Source of the DNA: Eutreptiella sp. 'Long Island Sound 2002'
Lineage: Eukaryota > Euglenozoa > Euglenophyceae > Eutreptiales > Eutreptiaceae
Direction of reading: 5' to 3'
Assembly (NCBI GenBank): GCA_964036045.1
Contig: OZ038378.1
Span: 158,356,576 to 158,420,575 of the forward strand
Length of the DNA stretch: 64,000 bases
The notes under the pieces were generated by a model. The model was given only the letters and a program-made list of their open reading frames with translations, did not search any database and had not been told where the DNA came from. A program made the translations under genes and the position numbers. Shown one piece after another: positions 61,528-64,000 of the stretch (within the stretch, counting starts at the first letter, position 1; each line of letters starts with the position of its first letter).

Positions 61528-62880
61528 GAGGAGTCCATCGATACTATTGGTTCGTCGAAACACCGACAGCACCGTCGAAAAAGAAGTGTGCGATTTTGAT
61601 GTCAACTCGCCACCATCCAGTATCGGCAATCGAGAATCTTCAAACAAGAATGACCACGGTCACGTCGCTATGGTGTCGCACATGCCCATACCGGTCGACA
61701 ATCTCCAGCATCTCAGTTCGGGTGTCATTTTGGAGTTGACCAAGGTTCTGGTAGACATGCTGACCTTCAAGTATGCGTTTTGCAGGGCGAATTGAAGTGC
61801 GCTTGCCGACACAAGACTCGCCGCAGTTTCGACAATGAGGCTGTCGAGCGGCTCATTACGGCTACGTACGTTTTGGCGATGCCCATCTTCTTAGGCGCGT
61901 CCCATTCCAGTAAGATACTCCAACATCGGAACATTGAAATGGTGTTGGTATGCATTGGAATTGGAAGGCAAGTATCGAAGATCAAGAGGCTTGGCATTAA
62001 ACGAGTCCGTGGCTGCAGAGTTGTCTTTCCCGAGTTCCTAGAGTTCGTCGGAACTCTCGTGTCTCCGAAAGTTGACACTCTTAGTCCAACGTCTTGCTTG
62101 TTGTATTCTACTCTCGGTTTGAGCCATCAGATACTTTGATGTTCCCAAGCGTTCAATGAGACCAGCTGTTTCATCAAAGAGGAAGAGTTGGATGCACTTG
62201 AGATATTCTTGACAGTTTTGCGGTGCACCTCGATTGGCCTCCTGCTTGATGATGTCATCGAGATCATTGTATCGTAATTTGAGTTTAGTGTTAACATTAG
62301 CTTGGTATGTGGTCGTCAGCTGTTGCGCTTGGGGTAACCACATCATATACTCGAGTCGAACTGCTCAAGCTCGTATTCGGGTGTCTCATCTTCACAAAGT
62401 GCTGCAGTTGAACCATCATGTCACCTGATCGAACGAGAGCCCACTGGTATCGCTTGTAGCCCAATCCGGCTGCACCAATTTGAAAGCAATGTACCGGAGA
62501 AGCAGGTCGGCCTTGTAAAAAAGGGGGCTCTGTCTTCAACCAGCTAGTCGTCATGGTTACAAATGTCCTTGAAGTCTCAAAAAAGTCCAAGGTAGGAAAT
62601 AGTCCCCGGTGCGTCTCAACACATTCAGAATTCGGTCCAATTGCGTCGATATCAGAAAGCCGAGTCAATTGCATCGACAACTCGAGTCAAGTCTTGAACT
62701 CCACAGATCTCTGGATGCATCCCGGTAACGAAGCTGATCGCGTCTTGGAGACTGCCCTCATTCATAATGAATCGATGATTGTAGTAGGCTTCTTTGAGAA
62801 ACACCAACCAATGGACGAAGGCTCCACGTAAATAACGGCAGACTTTGTCAACTCAATCGTACCATAGGTTTGGAGGTCGA
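61528..62880 (-). pseudogene. ORF3 homologue, N-terminal and middle part (element B', right half)
   Basis: On the minus strand it aligns with ORF3 of B from about 56350 to 57650: GAFVHWLVFLKEAYYNHRF, DLTRVVDAIDSAF, LVEDRAPFF, LGTSKYLM, ARRWTKSVNFRR, and down to a position matching YQWS of B. It stops at LTR C; the left half of B' resumes the alignment at the next codon. It contains several in-frame TGA/TAG codons. Confidence 0.7.
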
Positions 62881-63166
62881 CTTCCAAATTTGCCGTGCTC
62901 GTTCAAGGATGTATCATGGCTTGCCTAGAGCTAGCATCTTCTAAAATGGGGCTCCTATCAGCCGGCGGTACTGGTGACGGAAAGTACTGCTTCAAGTGTG
63001 TTGTGGCTGGTGCTTTGTTTTTCTGCGTGCCGTGACATCTGGATTGGACAATAGCAAGGAAAAAAACTAAGAGGACGAGACACACCACCCATTCATTGGC
63101 GGTACCGATGGTGGAGGGGCATGCTGAGAGGAGCGGTGGCGGGGACCTCGCCAACGGGCCCCCGGA

Positions 63167-63240
63167 TGGACGGACCAACTCGGGCTCAAACCCCCGACGA
63201 CAACAAGCGCCACCCCAGGTGCATACCACTAGACCGTCCA
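63167..63240 (-). tRNA. tRNA-like sequence with 7-bp terminal stem
   Basis: Ends TGGACGG and CCGTCCA pair perfectly. CTAGTGGTATGCACC is A-box-like and GGGGGTTTGAGCCCGA T-arm-like. About six bases separate the T arm from the terminal stem, unlike a normal tRNA. Confidence 0.4.
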
Positions 63241-63788
63241 TGCCTCTTATGCTATTTGGTGCAAAATTTGTTCTTTACCTCGTATGATTGATATTGGTAA
63301 CTCATCTCAAAGGGTTAAGAAGAGACCTCGATGTCGTGGATCCAACGATTCTCGAAGCAATGAAAGAAAGTTTGTGCTTCACTGACTCTGAATGCTAGAG
63401 GTTCAGCCTGGAGCTGAGTGGACCAGGCTTGAATGCGAAGCTCTTTCGAGGCTTGGAGAGAATGCCAGAAGTCTATGCCAAATAAAATCTTTGACATGTC
63501 ATGTAAGACGGCTTGAGCAGTAAGAAAAAGTGCTTTTCCAATGCTTTAGGGTATACTTTAGTTGCATTAGAGGTGCTCTAAGCACACAGGCATTTTTATC
63601 TTAGTATTGGCCCGACCAAAATGGGTGCCAACACATTTTGACCTATGGAACCAAACACTAAATCAGGATGTAGTGTGGACCCCTTTATCCCCAAGCTATA
63701 AGCACTAAAACATCTTTTCCTGGGTGACTGAGGCACTGATATACTGAAGGCAGAGCCTATGAATTTATCTATGTTTTCTCATGAATTC

Positions 63789-63875
63789 TTAGCTATCCTA
63801 GTGGTATGCACCCTAGGGGGCTGGGGCACCTCTTTTTGAGAGGTCCTGGGTTCAATACCCAGTCAGCCTAGCTAA
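63789..63875 (+). tRNA. tRNA-like sequence with good T arm
   Basis: TTAGCTA and TAGCTAA pair as a terminal stem. CTAGTGGTATGCACC is identical to the A-box-like part of the element at 63167-63240. ACCTC-TTTTTGA-GAGGT would be an anticodon arm with UUU (Lys) and CTGGG-TTCAATA-CCCAG a perfect T arm. Six bases (TCAGCC) again lie between the T arm and the terminal stem. It could be a tRNA-derived repeat or an unusual tRNA. Confidence 0.45.
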
Positions 63876-64000
63876 GTAGGATTATCCCATGTGACATGGC
63901 AGTGACCTCATCGCCACAAGCCATGCCACCTCAGCACCTATGGGACCCAAAAACAAAGAGTGCACATCTCCAGATGGCACTATGGATGAGAGTGAGCCCT

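Larger units (their letters stand above)
62881..64000. other. Right end of window
   Basis: Apart from two tRNA-like elements I see no gene. A minus-strand frame at 63315-63497 (GIDFWHSLQASKELRIQAW) might be a coding scrap. Confidence 0.5.

Noticed and set aside
1-64000. CRISPR-like arrays
   Set aside because: Tandem repeats here have no unique spacers of constant length and the sequence is clearly eukaryotic.

Overview
This is nuclear DNA of a eukaryote. Coding exons are GC-rich and separated by long introns with GT-AG (once GC-AG) junctions. Introns and flanks are full of homopolymer G/C runs, minisatellites and small transposons. The right half is a pile of Ty3/gypsy-type retroelements. 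I cannot name the species; a protist or alga is my guess, from gene style only.

Left part (1 to about 19.4 kb): one plus-strand gene, 5' end missing, reconstructed from 11 exons whose splice phases all agree (2,742 nt, 913 codons plus TGA). It encodes a coiled-coil / Armadillo-repeat / SAM-domain protein. Its introns hold a 28-unit minisatellite, three copies of a hAT-like MITE with perfect 8-bp target duplications, two other inverted-repeat elements, several dispersed repeats and a few small coding remnants.

Middle (19.4 to 30.9 kb): no convincing host gene. It contains long repeats shared with the introns, tRNA-like elements (two facing each other across a 22-bp perfect palindrome), a PIF/Harbinger-like transposon (accessory ORF plus a DDE transposase with a C-terminal zinc finger and a frame break), and a decayed reverse transcriptase on the minus strand.

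Right part (30.9 to about 62.9 kb): nested retroelements in at least four levels. A decayed minus-strand element (B') is split within one codon of its third ORF by a 29-kb insertion (C) bounded by related LTRs. The left LTR of C carries a solo LTR. The interior of C, partly a 196-bp tandem satellite, received a complete chromodomain gypsy element (A, minus strand, 5-bp target duplication) and a second gypsy element (B, plus strand). The integrase gene of A was in turn split by D, a non-autonomous element with two 552-bp LTRs that look identical and one unrecognised 296-aa ORF.

The most interesting signals are: (i) a conserved extra protein, here called ORF3, downstream of integrase in B and in both halves of B', with two stop codons at matching positions; (ii) element A, whose Gag-Pol frame is cut only by UAG/UAA codons, all near domain boundaries, with an antisense proline-rich ORF behind the integrase; (iii) strong TCGA enrichment in B; (iv) the single-ORF element D.
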